A DNA stretch of 29,444 nt from Cristatella mucedo (taxonomy: Eukaryota; Bryozoa; Phylactolaemata; Cristatellidae), in contig WPIO01000248.1 of the NCBI GenBank assembly GCA_009760855.2, forward strand, positions 171,001-200,444, read 5' to 3'. The notes under the pieces are model-generated. The model was not told the origin of the DNA. It saw nothing but the letters and a program-made list of their open reading frames with translations, and searched no databases. Numbering within the stretch: the stretch's first letter is position 1; each line of letters starts with the position of its first letter. Below are positions 10,037 to 20,035 of this stretch, in pieces. Position numbers and translations under genes: made by a program.

Positions 10037-11778
10037 GATGTATCAAAGCTGTCATAACTAGCTGTGCTGGAAAGCATCATAGGTCGGCAAGTGAACATCC
10101 CGTGCGTATGCAGTCCCTTTAAATAGAGCAGCACCAGCGATTGACTAAATCAGAAGAGGCAAAGCTGTTCGCTGAGATTCAGAATTTAACAACGGCCACA
10201 TCGCCAGACTAGAAGAAAGCAAATAAGGATTAAATGACGCCGAGCTTCGAGTGCGAGCAAGTCTTTGATTCTATGCCAAGCTTCTGCACGTTAGACTTAC
10301 GAATAGGTATGGCTGTCAGGTCAGCCAACTTCTAGTTTGGCATCGACTACCTACAGCATGAAGCAGAGGCATCATCGGCAGCGTTCAACAGGCTCCATCT
10401 AAACGAAATCAAAAACCTGCTGCTTATAACGGGAAGCACAGTGATTGTTCCAATTCCGTCTTCTACTGAAGCTTCTGCATGCTCGTGCCATGTACTGACC
10501 TTTTCTTGGGTGCTTCCATGCTCTTCCATTCCGCATCAAAATGAAAAGGTTCTACAGATTCGCTTCACAGAAATATTTCTATCTAGAGCAGCGACTGCTG
10601 CTCCCACTTCATTGAACCGTGCACTGGCCTGAATCTATGCTGCTCCAGACGCTGGTCGGTCTACAAAATAGAGCCACTATCAGCTTATCAGTACGACAGT
10701 TGTGGCGAGGACCTACCCCAGCAACTTTGCCCACCTTAAGTGAAGTGAAGCTCGCCGCAACACCTCACATCCCTGAAAGGCATTGCTGCGGCAGAAATGA
10801 ATCGCTGGTGCAGCCACGAGAGCTTGAGGGCTGCTATGGAGCGACCCTCGATCGAAGGCGTTCCTGCTATCTAGAAGATAAGGATAGGAAAATAAAAGAA
10901 AGCCGTCCCAATGCACGACGTTTTCAATGATCAAACGATGATACCCTAGACAATCACCCCTATAGATAGCCGTAACCGCAGATTCGCTGCAAACCTGAGA
11001 GCCAAGGTCTGCTGCCCGACTACAGCAAGCATGTAATGGCAAGAAATTCAGCATTCAAGTAGAGGGCCCAAAGCTTCTTTGGCACAGCAGCTTCGCGAGG
11101 TTTGGTCATGGACCGCAAAAGAAGGAGCACTCGGCCTCGATGAATAACATTTGGAATCAAAGGACAGCACAAGACAGCAATTGGAGAGCACGCAGCTCTG
11201 AGGTAATTGTGTGATAGCAAGGAGAGCAAGCAACAGTACGTGGGAGCACACCATTGCAAAGGAGATAGCCTGACAGCATGGAGGACCACCAACCGGATAA
11301 GTTACATCACGACTGCATGGGATAGAACGTAACGGCAAATGGAACTCCTTCACATCAAGTAGAAAAACGAGACTACAGCAGGACCAGGAGGCAGCAAATG
11401 TGGTGAGCCGGTACCAGCAGGTAACCGTAAAGACAGAGCTGGCAGAAGTCAGGCATACTGTGTCGGCTACATCAATTACAAATTACTGCCAGACCACTTG
11501 AAACATAGCATTGTGCAGTAGCTCTGTGTAACTGCTACTGTCGCCCAATCGCCCATGCCGCTGTATGTCTTTGTAATTGATCTGCAGTGATTTTTTTGGC
11601 TACGAAACCTGACCTGGTAGTTGGATGCTTCATAGGTTGAACTGAAATGAAGACCTCTCAAATTCTAGCAGTACTCCGTCCGGGTATTTTAGGTCCACGA
11701 TGAAGACCTAGCCACAAAGGCCAGCGAGGTGGCATCAAACCGGATCTAGGCTGCAACAAACGATGCTTAGGTGAGCTT

Positions 11779-12019
11779 ATAATAAGAATAAAAATAGTAA
11801 TAATTCACTTGATAAAGCGCCCTCAGAGAACTTAATCTCTCTCTTGACGCTTTACATTTGCTGTAAAGTGAAATGCAATTGAATGGAAAGTAAAATCATT
11901 CTTGAAAAAACAAACGAAATGAATAATATGGTTAGGGGTGACATGCACAGGGTCAGCATGCAAATGTGGTTAGTGGCAGCATGCACAGTGTCAGCACGCA
12001 TAAGCACACCAAGGACGGA
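11779..12019 (-). other. LINE A 3' UTR and tail
   Basis: This non-coding end carries repeated GCATGCTG/GCTGACAC motifs (plus-strand positions about 11930-12000). It then has CTCTGAGGGCGCTTTATCAA and an AT-rich terminal stretch. The plus-strand copy near 7010-7200 shares the GCATGCTG block and the CTCTGAGGG box. In this class the 3' end is normally what the encoded RT recognises to prime reverse transcription. Confidence 0.85.
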
Positions 12020-12742
12020 TCACAGGGACCCACTAAATGGTGTCCTAAATAGGTGCGTTTTTAGGTTCCTTTGAAATGTGGTCAGGTCAGGGGATGTTCT
12101 GACGCAGGTCGGGAGGGAGTTCAAGGCTTTGGGAGCCTATGAACTAAATGCACGGTCTCCAAACGATTTAATGTTTGTATGCGGTATGTCTAGACTGTTG
12201 GATTCCGAAAAGCGGTTGGTACGATGCTTGGCCTGATGGGGTAGTATATCTGACAGATAGGCTGGAGCCATAGAATGAAGGGACCTAAAAGTGAGCAACA
12301 AAACCTTGAAGTCAATCCGTTGCTTGACTGGTAGCCAGTGCAGGTTGGCGAGAAGTGCAGTAATGTGGCAACTGCGACGCTCACGACAGACAAGCCTAGC
12401 TGCCGAGTTTTGCACCAGCTGCAATCGCCTGATCACACATGCTGGTAGGCCAGTAAGCAGTGAGTTGCAGAAGTCGAGACGGGATGTCACGAATGCATGG
12501 AACAACTTGGACGTGGTATCCTTATCTAAACAAGCCCGAATTTTAGCAATGTTATGCAGCTGAAAATAGGCGAATTCGGCTGTGGAGCTGATATGGTCAT
12601 CTAACGAGAGGTCGCTTTGGAATATGACACCTAGATTTTGAACTGATTCAACTGGAGATATGCTGGCAGGGCCAATTTTGAGAGTCAGCCTATCCAATCT
12701 CTGGATCACACTGGGTTTGCCCATAACTAGTAAGTCAGCTTT
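12020..12742 (-). pseudogene. Reverse transcriptase C-terminal region of LINE A (one stop from open)
   Basis: The minus frame from 12742 to TGA (12020-12022) encodes the thumb and C-terminal region of a Jockey-superfamily RT. Readable blocks are ADLLVMGKPSVIQ, VQNLGVIFQSDLSLDDHI, LFHAFVTSRLDFCNSLL and SAARLVCRER. Next come LHWLPVKQRIDFKVLLLTF, MAPAYLSDILP and APKALNSLP, ending RNLKTHLFRTPF. The only break is TAG at 12137-12139, between FSS and APK. It splits the frame into about 201 and 39 codons. The catalytic palm (YADD) was lost in the 5' truncation, so the fragment has no activity. The first eight or so residues of any longer open frame starting at 12766 come from the R3 host repeat and not from the LINE. 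Good preservation suggests the youngest LINE copy in the window. Confidence 0.93.
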
Positions 12743-13403
12743 AGCTTGTTCAGAAATGGAAATCAAGTCAGGCTCAGTGCTTTAATGAGCAGGCATGGCC
12801 TCAGCTTCACATCTCTAATGACTTTCAAAAAGAAATATTTCTTGTCATCCTGCAAAGCCGTCTCCAGTCGCGATGTTTGTGACAAAAAGGCACCAAGTCC
12901 TGGAAGTACCAAACTTTGGCTCCTGTCATTTGTATGACAATCGGAAAGCTAACATATCTTCAGAGAACGTTACTGCCACACAAGCACCTATTGAGCACCA
13001 GCATCAGAGCACGTGCGCCAGTCTTGCTCGTGAGGCTCACAGCAGGTAGAGCTTCAAGTAACAACACGAGTTGATAGCTCGTGCTTTGTCTGAAATTTTC
13101 ACGTGCTAAGCCCGGCGTCTTAAAATCGTATGCACCAGCAAAGTCAGCAGCACCTGCAAAGCAAATACACATTTTCTGCAGCTGCATCATTGTCGTGCTC
13201 TATTCTTGCAGCGTGGGAACCATGTACACCGAATGCTATCCACTCACCAGCATTCGATGACACATGGCTCACACCCGACAATGGTCCACCAGCTACTGGC
13301 GTCACATTGGTAGAAGTAACAAGGCCCCACTCGAGTTAAATTGAAATGGCAGAAATTACATTAGAGGTGGTGGCAAGGGCTAAGCACACTTTGGGATACT
13401 TAC

Positions 13404-13548
13404 CGAAGCCGGCCAATATAGCTACTCCTTGAGACAGCCACGTCCATGGGTGGAAGAGTAGATTTCTCAATTAAATTTGCAAATCCTGTAGCACATCGGC
13501 TAATCATAGGTGAGTCCCACTTTGCAATGAGTGCCGACGCCGTCATTT
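13404..13548 (-). other. Exon-like segment in R3-A (splice-flanked open frame)
   Basis: On the minus strand a 145-nt segment lies between an acceptor (TTGCTTTTACAG, AG at 13549-13550) and a consensus donor (GTAAGTATC from 13403). It is open for 47 codons and includes ISRCATGFANLIEKSTLP and DVAVSRSSYIGRL. The equivalent in R3-B (16520-16686) also ends at GTAAGTATC and begins after CTTTTACAG, but it is 22 nt longer and out of register at its start. Most differences between the two change the amino acid, so I see no purifying selection. It may be a captured host exon or coincidence. Confidence 0.25.
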
Positions 13549-13559
13549 CTGTAAAAGCA

Positions 13560-16500
13560 AAGCAAGGCATGTACATTTAGTCTTGGGCTTAAACACCGAA
13601 TCCTGGCGAACATTCACGAAAGACCAATCGCGAACCGAAGAAACTTAGTGCTATCAGCCCACTAACATTGTATGTAAGAATGACCTGGCGTATGAGATGT
13701 AATATCAACCAAACTCTTACGATTCAGTAAGGAATATGCACATACCGGGAGAAGCTACAATTCCACTAGTCGGTTGGCAGTTGGTAATAACGCTGGAACT
13801 GCGAGAGTGAAATAGGAGTAGGCAAGATTTTCAATTTACTCTAGCTTTCTTCTATACCACTCTCACGGCTCAGCTTCCTATGCCAATGCTAGGGCATCAT
13901 CATTTGCAAAACATGCAAAGCAGACTACGTACGCAAGCAGGCTAATGCGACTAAGGTGGCATGCAGGCCGGAATTAGGTTAGCCAGAAATCGCTCAAGGC
14001 AAGGCTGACCGGCACACGCAGGCTCAAAGCAATGGATTGCTGGTATGAAACAATGGCATAATGCAAATTGTAGTAATGTAACAGCCGGAGCTAAAAGCAC
14101 AGGCAACCTAATAGGCAGCCGGCTGATTAAACTTGCTGGCAAAGAGACATGTTGCTTCATCGATCTCATCTCACGTCACTTGAAAATTCAGAGGAAGGTA
14201 CAACTGTGAAGTGACGAGGGACTTGCAGTACTTAGCAGTCATGCGCAGGCGATTTGTGCTTTCCGGATGCTTGGCCCTCTCTTTGCTCTTACGCTTAATC
14301 AATTAGATCCATCCCACAAACTCTAAAACGCCAAGCTTCCAGTGCGAGCAAGTCTTTGATTCTCTGCCAAGCTTCTGCACGTTAGACTTACGAATAGCTA
14401 TGGCTGGTTAGGTCAGCCAACTTCTAGTTTGATATCGACTTCCTACAGCATGAAGCAGAGGCATATTCGGCAGCGTGCAAAAGGCTCCGTCTAAAGGAAA
14501 TTAAAAATCTGCTGCCTATGACGGGCAGCACAGTGACTGTTCCAATTCCGTCTTCTGCTGAAGCTTCTGTATGCTCATACCGTGCACTGACCTTTCCCTG
14601 TGCGCTTCCAGGTTCTTCCATTCTACATCAAAATGAAGAGGTTCTACAGATTCGCTGCTCAGAAAATGTTCTATCTGGAGCAGCGACTGCTGCTTCTACT
14701 TCATTGATCCGTGCACTGACCTGAATCTATGCTGCTCCAGACGCTGGCCGGTCTACAAAATAGAGCCGCTATCAGCTTATCGCTACGACAGTTGCGGCGT
14801 GGAGCTACAGCAGCCGCTTTGCCCACCTTAAGTGAAGTGAAGCTTGACTCGACACCTCACATCCCTGAAAGGCAGTGCTGCGGCAGAAATGGGTCGCTGG
14901 TACAGCCACGAGAGCTCGAGCGCTGCTACGGAGTGACCCTCGATCGAAGGCTTTCGTGCCATGTAGAAGATAGGGATAGGAAACAAAAGAAAGCCTTCCC
15001 AACGCACGACGTTTTCAACGATCAGACGATGATACCCTAGACAATCGCCCCCATACGTAGCCGTAACCACATATTCGCAGCACACCTGAGAGCCAAGGTC
15101 TGCTGCCCGACTACAGCAAGCATGTAATGGCAACAAATTTAGCATCCAAGCCGAGGGCTCAAAGCTTCTTTGGCACAGTGGCTTCGCGAGGTTTGGTCAT
15201 GGACCGCAAAAGAAGGAGCACTCGGCCTCGAGGAAGAACATTTGGAAGCAAAGGACAGCACAAGACAGCTATTGGAGAGCACGCATCAGTGAGGTGATCG
15301 TTGGACAGCAAGGAGGGCATGCAACAGTACGTGGGAGCACAGCATAGCAAAGGGGATCACCTGAAAGCGTGGAGGATCACTGACCGGATGAGTTACAACA
15401 CGGATGCATAGGATAGGACGTAACAGCAAACGGAACTCCATTACATCAAGCAGAAAAACGTGACTACAGCAGGACCACGAGGCAATAAATGTGGTTAGCC
15501 GGTACCAGCAGGTAACCGTAAAGACAGAGCTGGCAGAAGTCAGGCATACTGTGTCGGCAATGTCGATCACAAATTAATGCCCGACCACTTGAAACATAGC
15601 ATTGTGCAGTAGCTCTGTGTAATGGCTACTGTCGACGAATCGCCCGTGCCGCTGTATGTTTATGTAATTGATATGCGGAGTTTTTTGGCTGTGAAACCTG
15701 ACCTGGCAGCTGTATGCTTCTTAGGTCAGACTGACATGAAGACATTCTCTCAAATTCTCGCTGTATTCCGTCCGGGTATTTTAGGTCCACGATTAAGACC
15801 TATCCTCAAAGGCCATCGAGGTTGCATCAAACTGCATCGAGGTTGCCACGAACGGTGCTTAGGTAAGCTTGTTCAGAAATGGCAATCAAGTCAGTCTCAG
15901 TGCTTTCATAAGCAAGCATGGCTTTACCTTCACATCTCCAATGACTTTCAAAAAAAAATATTTCTTATCATCCTGCAAAGCCGTCTCCAGTCGCGATGTT
16001 GGTGGCAAAAAGGCGCCAAGTCCTGAAAGCACCAAAATTTCGCCCTTGTCATTTCAATGTCAAACAGAAATCTAACATATCTTCTGAGAACGTTACTGCC
16101 ACACAAGCACCTATTGAGCACAAGCATCAGAGCACGTGTGCCAGTCTTGCTCGAGAGGCTCACAGCAGGTAGAGCTTCAAGTAACAACACGAGTTGATAG
16201 CTCATGCTTTGTCTGAAATTTTCACGTGCTAAGCCCGGCGTCTTAAAATCGTATGCACCAGCAAAGTCAGCAGCACCTGCAAAGCAAGTACACGCAGCTG
16301 CATCATTGTCGTGCTCTATTCTTGCAGCGTGGGAACCATGTACACCGAATGCTATCCTCTCACCAGCATTCGATGACACATGGCTCACACACGACAATGG
16401 TCCAGCAGCTACTGTCGTCACATTGGTAGAAGTAACAAGGCCCTACTCGAGTTCAATGGAAATGGCAGAAACTACATTAGAGGTGGTGGCAAGGGCTAAG

Positions 16501-16626
16501 CACACTTTGGGATACTTACCGAAGCCGACCAATATAGCAACTCCTTGAGACAGCCACGTATATTGGTGGAAGAGTAGACGTTTCATATAAAATTGTAAAT
16601 CCTGTAGCACATCGGCAAATAATGGG
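13560..16626 (+). repeat. R3 repeat, copy B (most complete copy, uninterrupted)
   Basis: It is tandem and in the same orientation as copy A. The part from 14330 to 16626 matches A, while 13560-14330 is absent from A but aligns with R3-C (27165-27960). For example GAACATTCACGAAAGACCAA near 13607 pairs with GAAAATTCATGAAAAGCC near 27209. CAAGGCAAGGCTGACCGGCA near 13995 pairs with CAAGCTAAGGCTGAACGGCA near 27602. Copy B keeps the empty target site for the LINE at 15866-15870. Its longest frames are a 134-codon plus frame (15622-16026) and a 157-codon minus frame (15948-16421). Neither resembles a known family, and both are broken in copy A. A local duplication of CATCGAGGTTGC is present near 15813 and 15835. 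Confidence 0.85.
15948..16421 (-). pseudogene. Longest R3 open frame (157 codons), unrecognised
   Basis: In R3-B this minus frame is open for 157 codons, including DFAGAYDFKTPGLARENF, YQLVLLLEALPAVSL and ALMLVLNRCLCGSNVL. In R3-A the same protein stretch is readable over about 60 codons but is interrupted by a TGA after SNVL and a 7-bp difference at its start. An acceptor-like TTGCTTTGCAG precedes the GADFAG-type block in both copies. I recognise no domain. The composition is plausible for a globular protein, but retention over 60 codons is not surprising at this level of nucleotide identity. Confidence 0.2.
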
Positions 16627-16686
16627 TCGCTTGCGATTACAAAGGTTCTGGTAGACAGCCGCTGTCTTCTTGTCTGCAGTCTTCCT
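16520..16686 (-). other. Exon-like segment in R3-B
   Basis: This 167-nt minus segment is open for 55 codons between CATCTTTTACAG and GTAAGTATC. It starts RKTADKKTAAVYQNLCNRKR and continues into a CATGFTILYETSTLP block shared with R3-A. The 5' third, upstream of the shared part, is unrelated to the A copy because it lies past the R3 boundary near 16626. The acceptor signals in A and B therefore arose from different flanking DNA. Confidence 0.2.
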
Positions 16687-17302
16687 CTGTAAAAGATGAC
16701 ATCTGTTTAGTGGGATCATCATGCTTGATAACACGGCGGCCCCTTCCAAAAAATACAGGTATTTTGTTTAGTTTCGCAAGCAACAAGCAATATCCGGCTG
16801 CCCACTAAGGTGCATGACGGCCGTCACGCTAGGACGACACTAATTCGTAAGGGTGGTAGAGAGTGATGGCATCAAGCCGAAGCACTGCTCATCTCGCGCC
16901 TAAATAGGCTATGCAAAAGGATTTTCCCTAACCTTCTGCAACCATCGACGTTTCAACCGGTCAACCGCTTAGAATCACTCAAAATCGTCGCTGGGAGGGA
17001 ATCGTCCTGCGGAAGCGAATTTGGAGCCATCGGTCCCTTGAACGCCTGTAGGTGCGGAATTTTTTACCTCTCTGAAAGTCCGCCGCTCGCTCCGGAAGCT
17101 AAAAACCGCAGAACCACGATGTCCTATCCAGCGCAAGAACGCTCGCGATGCCATGAAAAGCGACAAGCACATTGGACAACGTCGCCCGTCAAGGGCGGTG
17201 AATTTATCAAGTGCTGCCGTCTTTAAGCTCCTATCAAACGCTGCACTTATTCCTCGAAGAGTGTTAGCCACTGCCTGACAGCATACGACCGAGCATCCCT
17301 AC

Positions 17303-17499
17303 CTCAGTAGCCCGACATTCGGCTCCTTGTGGCAGACGCCGTTGAAGCTCACCGCACTGCGGTCGGCGAGCACGCCGTTCTCGCACGGCCCACTGGGTGG
17401 CTTCCGAGCCGCTCTTCTGGCTTTATTTCGTGTGCGGATGGCGTTCAACAACCAGTCAGAGAGCACCTTAGCGTGTGGTATTGACGTGATCCGTTTCAT
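17303..17499 (-). CDS. Candidate exon, basic protein, ends at a GTAGGG donor
   Basis: The minus frame opens with ATG at 17499 and runs 65 codons plus 2 nt to a donor-like CTGAG|GTAGGG (GTAGGG at 17302-17297). The predicted product is basic, with NAIRTRNKARRAARKPP near residues 19-35 and then a Cys-containing stretch (GPCENGV, NGVCHKEP). The frame is open about 25 codons further upstream of the ATG. The Kozak context is poor (C at -3). Inverted CCAAT boxes just upstream fit a minus-strand promoter. I recognise no family, and the frame closes immediately after the donor. This is a low-confidence candidate. Confidence 0.2.
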
Positions 17500-18338
17500 G
17501 AGCCAATCGCATGGTCTGCTTAGCTGACGGGTTCTAGAAGCTTCGGAAGCGGTCGCAAGCCGTATCCAGATTTAGCCTCTTACGACTAGTTTAAGGCCAA
17601 TCGGAGCCACCGCCCCACGGCACAGGACAAAGGACAGAACAATAGAGGTCTGCCTGCGGTTAAATAGAGTCGTGACGACATCCCACCGACCGTCGGCCGA
17701 CCTTGTTTTCTGGCTGGAAGTGGTGGAGTCGCGTCATGCACCCCCTTACGTTGCTCTTTCATCGGCACAAGAAGGTAAATGTCCGGTGATGCACTGCAGA
17801 ATGAGCGCTTGTGTCACCTGAGTCCGGATTGTCGGTCTCGCTCGAAGCACAACGGTGCCAAAACTAGGTTAAGCCAAATGCCGTCCGTCGCTGCATGGTG
17901 ACCAAAGGCGTGCCCTGATAGTTGCCACAGCAATTCGCTTCCCAGCAGCTTCGGCGGTGCTCCCGTGACTACGCATCGTGCATAGGTAGCATGCCAGTCG
18001 GGGGATGAGTGGAAGCAGTCACGGCAGTCAACGTTGCAGTCAACCGTCACAACCAAAAAACGGTTTACACGACCTGCGTGTGCGACGGTGCTATGACAGT
18101 GGCCACTAAGTGGCTGGCACGTTCGACTAGCACATTGGTGAACTACCAAAAGAGAGCACCAGGCTATCGCCTGCCTGTCATCTGGTGCCTGCGGACGCCA
18201 GCAAAGTCACAGGCCACGGCAAGCGTGAGGCGGCTGTGCGATGCGTTTATATGGGGGCAGAAACCCACCCACCGAGAAGAGGCTATGGTGGCGGCTCGCT
18301 GCTGCTTCGGCTTGCTGAGAGACGACAAGTGATTGCAA

Positions 18339-18378
18339 TTACGATTTGAATTGAGAAATTACGATTTGGATTGAGAGA
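18339..18378. repeat. 20-bp tandem duplication
   Basis: TTACGATTTGAATTGAGAAA (18339-18358) is followed directly by TTACGATTTGGATTGAGAGA (18359-18378), two mismatches in 20. It marks an abrupt AT-rich interruption in the GC-rich island. Confidence 0.9.
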
Positions 18379-18456
18379 TTTGACTAATTTGCAAGCTGCC
18401 AGCATGGGTGCTTGAAGCAGGGCAGCATCAACCGTGCCGTCAGCGACAGCCGACGT

Positions 18457-19095
18457 TCACTCTTTGGCGATCGGTGATCTCTCTGCGCGACTGGCGTAAT
18501 TCTTGTGGAGCACCATGTCATGTTTGCTTCTGTGAAATGGCAGAACGTTTAAGGTGACAAGCATGATCAAAACCTGGCACCGGTGCCTTCGAATGCCAAA
18601 TCCTTCAGCGGCCGTCCACTGCAACGCAGTCACACTCGCTAGCCACTCTCCCCTCGGGAGGCAGTGACTCCATGGTCTTTCCTCCAGGCTGCCCAGACCC
18701 TGTTTATTTATACGCTGGCGGGAGCCCAAAACGTTTCGAAGAGGGCAGCGCCGGCAGGTGTGGCTGCACCTGGCTGCTGCTGCAGCTCGCTCAAGGCTCG
18801 AGGGAGGCGCTAAGAGGCTGTGGACTAGTGATGCGGGCCGACATTCATTCGGCTGGGATCGGTGCGACCGGCGTGAGTGCTGCAGCGAACCATGAGGTGA
18901 CTGCCTCTGCTGACCGGCCGACCGTTTATGCCGAAACTCACGACGGAATCTTGATTTTCTGGCAGAAAATGAGTAAGCCGGAGACACATGCACCCACCTC
19001 CCGCAAATCGACATGCAAAATTTAGCTTGCAGCTGCTGTGTGAGAAAAAACGTCGGTTCTCCCGGCCGAGCTGCTTGAACTTTCTTGTACGTCAC
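18457..19095 (-). other. 212-codon open frame in the GC-rich island, unrecognised
   Basis: This is the longest open frame in the window. It begins with GTG, not ATG; the first in-frame ATG is about 28 codons in. The product would be Arg/Ser/His-rich with repeated RRSHRSQ and RRCPLR patterns and no recognisable domain. The opposite strand carries a 117-codon frame starting ATG at 18672. A TATA-like TATAAATA (minus, 18712-18705) lies inside. Low-complexity composition and GC richness favour a chance frame. Confidence 0.15.
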
Positions 19096-19100
19096 TTTTA

Positions 19101-19860
19101 GCCTGCCCCCGAACGGGTTTTGGTGCTTACGCTAGTATAGGCTTGGCCGTTTAGCGATACGTCTGTTCATAAGCCGAGGAATAATCTATATGAGTGCATG
19201 CAACCTCTAAAACTGTACACCATCTTTGGCTAGTATTTGTTCTCAGAGACGGCTGAGCCATGGGCTCTCGGTTGCTCAAAGCTATCGAGCAATCAACGGC
19301 TGGACGGACCAGAGCTGATCCAAAGTGCTTCTCAAATTACGCATTACTCAGCAGACAGCTCGTCCCGGTTACTGTGGCTTGACAGCAGCCACGCTTGTGA
19401 GTGGGATACGGTGGGACAGTGCGATCCAAAAAAGCACAATCTACACTAGAGCGACGGATAGGCAGTGACGATCGGACCTGTGTCTAGGGTCAACCAGAAT
19501 GTGGGACCAGTATTACACCCAAATATTGCTTATTATTTTCAATGGCACTTTTTGAAGAGATAAACGAGTGCAGTAAAATCGTTACCTGATGATTTCTAGT
19601 TGGTATGTGACTGCGAGCTTTAGTAAGAAGCCATGTAAGAAAATTGCCTAACTAAAGATTGACATCAAATATAAAACGTTGTAAAACAACCGTGGTGCAT
19701 AGGTAAGATGATAAACAGATCTTTAAGAAGTGCAACTTAAAAACCTATAGTTTGGACAGAGCGAAACAGACGAAGAGTGGCAGCTGTAGAGTAGTATTTC
19801 GCAGGAGGTAGCCGAAAAAACCGCTATTCAAGACGCTCCTAATTCAGCATTATATTCAGC
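19101..19860. other. Unassigned sequence
   Basis: AT-leaning DNA with only a 70-codon frame (19237-19449) that lacks recognisable content. No repeat match was seen. Confidence 0.45.
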
Positions 19861-19865
19861 CCGGC

Positions 19866-19951
<86 letters not shown>

Positions 19952-20035
19952 CACTCCCTCCGTGTCTCCACCCTCACTCAATCTCTGTCTTTGTCTCTGT
20001 TTCTCTGTTTCTCTCTCTCTCTCTCTCTCTCTCTC
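19866..20035 (+). repeat. (CT)n microsatellite, two long blocks
   Basis: An almost perfect CT tract covers 19866-19946. A degenerate CT/GTCT spacer follows, then a second perfect block at 20011-20035. The Glu/Arg-rich minus open frame over it (19856-20116) is an artefact of the repeat and is not a gene. Homopurine-homopyrimidine mirror DNA of this length can form triplexes. Confidence 0.97.

Larger units (their letters stand above)
11779..12742 (-). mobile_element. LINE family A insertion with target-site duplication
   Basis: This is a 964-bp 5'-truncated non-LTR retrotransposon inserted into R3-A. Comparison with the empty site in R3-B (15861-15875) fixes both ends. AGCTT occurs once in B (15866-15870) but flanks the element in A (11774-11778 and 12743-12747). 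Read on the minus strand it has about 240 codons of reverse transcriptase C-terminus, a 3' UTR of about 240 bp, and an AT-rich end (TTATTACTATTTTTATTC). The 3' UTR carries repeated GCATGCTG motifs. A GCGCTTTAT box sits just before the tail. Tails of this kind, with short AT-rich repeats instead of long poly(A), are typical of the CR1/L2/Rex1 group. Related copies lie at 3395-4400 and 6271-7210, with an orphan end at 21464. Confidence 0.97.
10236..13512 (+). repeat. R3 repeat, copy A (interrupted by a LINE; 5'-truncated)
   Basis: It matches R3-B (14330-16626) almost base for base, from GAGCTTCGAGTGCGAGCAAG near 10242 to GTAGCACATCGGC near 13488. I judge about 85-95% identity depending on the stretch. 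The 964-bp LINE at 11779-12742 is the only large difference. The net length of 2.3 kb is shorter than R3-B plus its 5' extension, so copy A begins inside the unit. Orientation is arbitrary (same as B and C). Open frames of 60-110 codons exist on both strands at matching places, but substitutions hit all codon positions and stops differ between copies. I cannot assign the family. It shows no RT, transposase or terminal repeat that I can recognise. Confidence 0.85.
16700..19100. other. GC- and CpG-rich single-copy island
   Basis: Base composition shifts clearly here. CpG is frequent (for example CGTCCTGCGGAAGCG near 17007, CCGCCGCTCGCTCCG near 17080, CCGACCGTCGGCCGACC near 17687) compared with the AT-rich flanks. 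Nothing in it recurs elsewhere in the window. Long open frames occur on both strands, as GC richness alone would produce: 98 codons at 16975-17271 minus, 111 at 17814-18149 minus, 107 at 18009-18332 plus, 117 at 18672-19025 plus and 212 at 18457-19095 minus. It also has two inverted CCAAT boxes (CCGATTGGCC near 17596 and GCGATTGGCTC near 17503, read on minus). This could be a promoter plus first exons of a host gene, but I cannot show which strand is transcribed. Confidence 0.45.

Noticed and set aside
12291-12563. Plus-strand open frame opposite the LINE A reverse transcriptase
   Set aside because: It is a shadow of the minus-strand RT frame, which matches the family.
13540-13565. Idea that the whole R3 unit is a multi-exon gene on minus
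   Set aside because: Joining the GTAAGT donor to the next obvious acceptor (TTGCTTTGCAG) gives a frame with an early stop in both copies, and phases do not fit.
18673-18712. Minus-strand TATAAATA followed by ATG in a good Kozak context (ACCATGG), opening a 22-codon frame
   Set aside because: The TATA-like box is only about 32 bp from the ATG, leaving almost no 5' UTR, and the frame closes quickly.
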